Below are positions 62,021-64,000 of a DNA stretch of 64,000 bases, one piece after another. The DNA comes from Nereocystis luetkeana. Taxonomy: Eukaryota > Sar > Phaeophyceae > Laminariales > Laminariaceae. Location: assembly GCA_031213475.1 (NCBI GenBank), contig JARUPZ010000026.1, forward strand, positions 4,420,823-4,484,822, written 5' to 3'. The notes under the pieces are model-generated. The model was not told where the DNA came from. It worked only from the letters and a program-made list of their open reading frames with translations, and searched no databases. The stretch's first letter is position 1. The number at the start of each line of letters is the position of its first letter. Both the position numbers and the translations under genes were made by a program.

Positions 62021-63079
62021 TCGTAATGACATATCGTTGCCACGTTGTGTTTAAGCGGTATATCATTTGGATGTGCTCAATAAGGAGGTTCAATCGTTGC
62101 TATTCCTCCTCTTCTTGTTTTCGCAATTAATTTTCAGTCAATACAACTCGATCACCAAGCCAAGCGCACACACGCCCTGGCCCCTTAGCGTCGGGTTTAG
62201 TGAGACAGATAGATAACTACCCGTCTCAGCACATACATGAGACTGGTCGATGCGACGCACGGTGCCCACGCTTCGGCGCTCGCTCGCTGCCTGTGCCACG
62301 CATGAAGCGCTCCACCTCCGCTCCACATCCGACGTCGAATCAGAATACACAAAATACCTGATCAAGTAATCACGAATACCTGGCCTAGCGAGCGACCGCT
62401 GTCCAGGTGCAAGCCACGGGCCCTGCCTGTTCGCGTGTTCTACCAGTCTGCCAGCACCGTTCCGTGCGGTATCCACTTCGTAGTCCCACAAGCGCAATCA
62501 ACCTAACAGTGCCTACGGCTGCTGTCGAAGAAAGTTACATACTACAGATACGTACTCAGCCAAAAAGCATAAACCACAACGCATAATTCTCTGTACAACA
62601 ACACACTGTAGATTATGATCACGTCTGTTCCCTATTATTTCTAATCATCTTTGCTTTTTCATCATTATCCCTCCCATCACAATAGCCAGCAAACTTCGTT
62701 CGCTTTGTATCATGGCCCCATCTCAAAAGTCGGCGAGCATCCATCCCATCAACTTAATACGTTACGATCGTATCAATGGTAGTATCCGCCATGCCCTCGC
62801 GAAGTAAAACGAAACAAAGTATCTCCATCACGCCCGAAACCCCGGGAATAATCCTAAAGTAAAAACAATGTGCTAAACCACAAGATATTAATTAATAAAC
62901 ACCTCCTATTCAATTATTTTCCGGTCTAAGCACTTCACTCTTCCAGGACGTTATCGAATACCTGATACCTGATAGGTGATATTCTGGTTACCCTATAGCC
63001 ACTTACACCCCTCACATCCGTCAACGAAACCGACTTCCGGTAGAGGCTTATCCCGCCTGGTGTTGTAACGACTTAGACG
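62021..63079. other. Intergenic stretch, no recognised feature
   Basis: I see no gene, RNA or mobile element here. The 62138-62497 minus open frame has no recognisable motif. Confidence 0.5.
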
Positions 63080-63445
63080 CTACGCCCACGTTTGTAGTCT
63101 ACGACGCTGGTCCCCACCTCCCCCGCTGCAGTACATCTTATGGAAGTCGTTTTGTTGTTGGTCCGTTGAAAGAACAGAACCCGTGTCCTGATCCTCGAAA
63201 ATTACCACCCCGTCCCCGGCCACGAAACCACCACCCCCCCCCCAGACAAGGGAGCCGAACCGAAGGAACCTCCTGAAGCCCCTTGCCCCACCCCTCTCCC
63301 CTTTCGCTCTCTCCTCCTCCAGAACCTCTTCCACCTCGTCCGAAACGATGCCCAGTACCGAAACCGTCCGATGCTGCCCTCTCACCCCGACGCTGCCCTC
63401 TATCAACTGCATGTCGTCCTTAAGTAGACACGCCTCCTTCAACAA
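63080..63445 (-). CDS. Orphan ORF or terminal exon, unknown function
   Basis: 121 codons to a stop on the minus strand. The composition is protein-like: an acidic helix (VSDEVEEVLEEERAKGE), a Gly run (GGGGGF) and GDGVVIFEDQDTGSVLS. I do not recognise a family. It may be the last exon of a gene entering from beyond 64000 on the minus strand, or a chance frame in GC-rich sequence. Confidence 0.3.
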   Translation of the reverse strand: MLKEACLLKDDMQLIEGSVGVRGQHRTVSVLGIVSDEVEEVLEEERAKGERGGARGFRRFLRFGSLVWGGGGGFVAGDGVVIFEDQDTGSVLSTDQQQNDFHKMYCSGGGGDQRRRLQTWA

Positions 63446-64000
63446 ACGTCCTTCACTCTCCTAATCGTAAATTCAATTTCCGCGTGGGCATCCATACTCG
63501 ACCAATTATTTATGCTGATGTCGTTGAAAAACCATGCGTTTGTGTCGACTGTGCCGGCTGCGGCGCACACAACACGCCTCTCGCCGGCGTGCCCTTCTCC
63601 TTCCCCGAACGTCCTTCTACCTCTCCAACACGGCTGTCTCTTGATCCCCACACCGCTGATTGGAATACCACTTTTTGATGCATCTCTCTATCACAAATCA
63701 GGGGTTAGCGAGTAAGGGTTAGCGAGTCCTCAGAACTTCGGGCGGCCGCAATGCTGAAAAACGCTGAACCAGCGTAGGCGGACCCCTCGTTGACGACGAT
63801 GTGATGGGCGGCCGCTACGTCTCCGACACGTTGTCACACTCCTAACAGACAAATCGGAAAAATGGGAACGAAGCCTAAAATGAGAACCAAGCCGTATCTC
63901 CAGAACCATGTGGTGTATCAGAGAACCAAAATGATCCTGCGAAACCCCTTGGCCAGCCCTGTGAGAGGAGCTCGTCAGAACGGTCATGCTCCATCTCGTG

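Noticed and set aside
1-64000. CRISPR arrays, rRNA, tRNA and bacterial operon signals
   Set aside because: None seen. The repeats present have no uniform spacers, and the coding layout is eukaryotic.

Overview
The window looks like nuclear DNA of a photosynthetic stramenopile, most likely a brown alga or close kin. This is inferred from the protein family present, the long introns with GT-AG boundaries, the scattered AT microsatellites and a decayed LINE. No bacterial operon structure, rRNA or tRNA was seen.

The window is dominated by one gene on the minus strand, from a start codon at 57899 to a stop at 14182. I assembled 26 exons (one provisional) by reading splice sites and matching peptide motifs to a family I know. 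They total about 6.7 kb of coding sequence, roughly 2,230 residues, and the reading frame is kept across every junction. The protein reads in order: an N-terminal membrane anchor or signal, a right-handed beta-helix ectodomain of Pmp-type (polymorphic membrane protein) repeats, a Ser/Asn-rich linker, a Cys-rich GCC2_GCC3/EGF-like stalk, and a multi-pass membrane domain of about eight or nine helices. Two long disordered loops interrupt the membrane domain. It looks like a surface receptor, adhesin or channel-like protein, but its function is not known from sequence.

Downstream (5' to 6.5-8.6 kb) lies a decayed partial copy of the same gene's 3' half. Three exons are recognisable, with an in-frame stop, lost splice donors and an indel. 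A fossil LINE reverse transcriptase lies next to its first recognisable exon. A short inverted-repeat element family (about 243 bp, MITE-like) has five clear copies and two fragments. All but one clear copy lie in introns of the large gene, in both orientations.

Upstream of the gene (58-64 kb) are a duplicated start-codon region, a degenerate minisatellite with an open frame through part of it, short tandem repeats, a tiny telomere-like run and one orphan ORF. The regions 1-6.5 kb and 9.5-14 kb hold nothing I could recognise.
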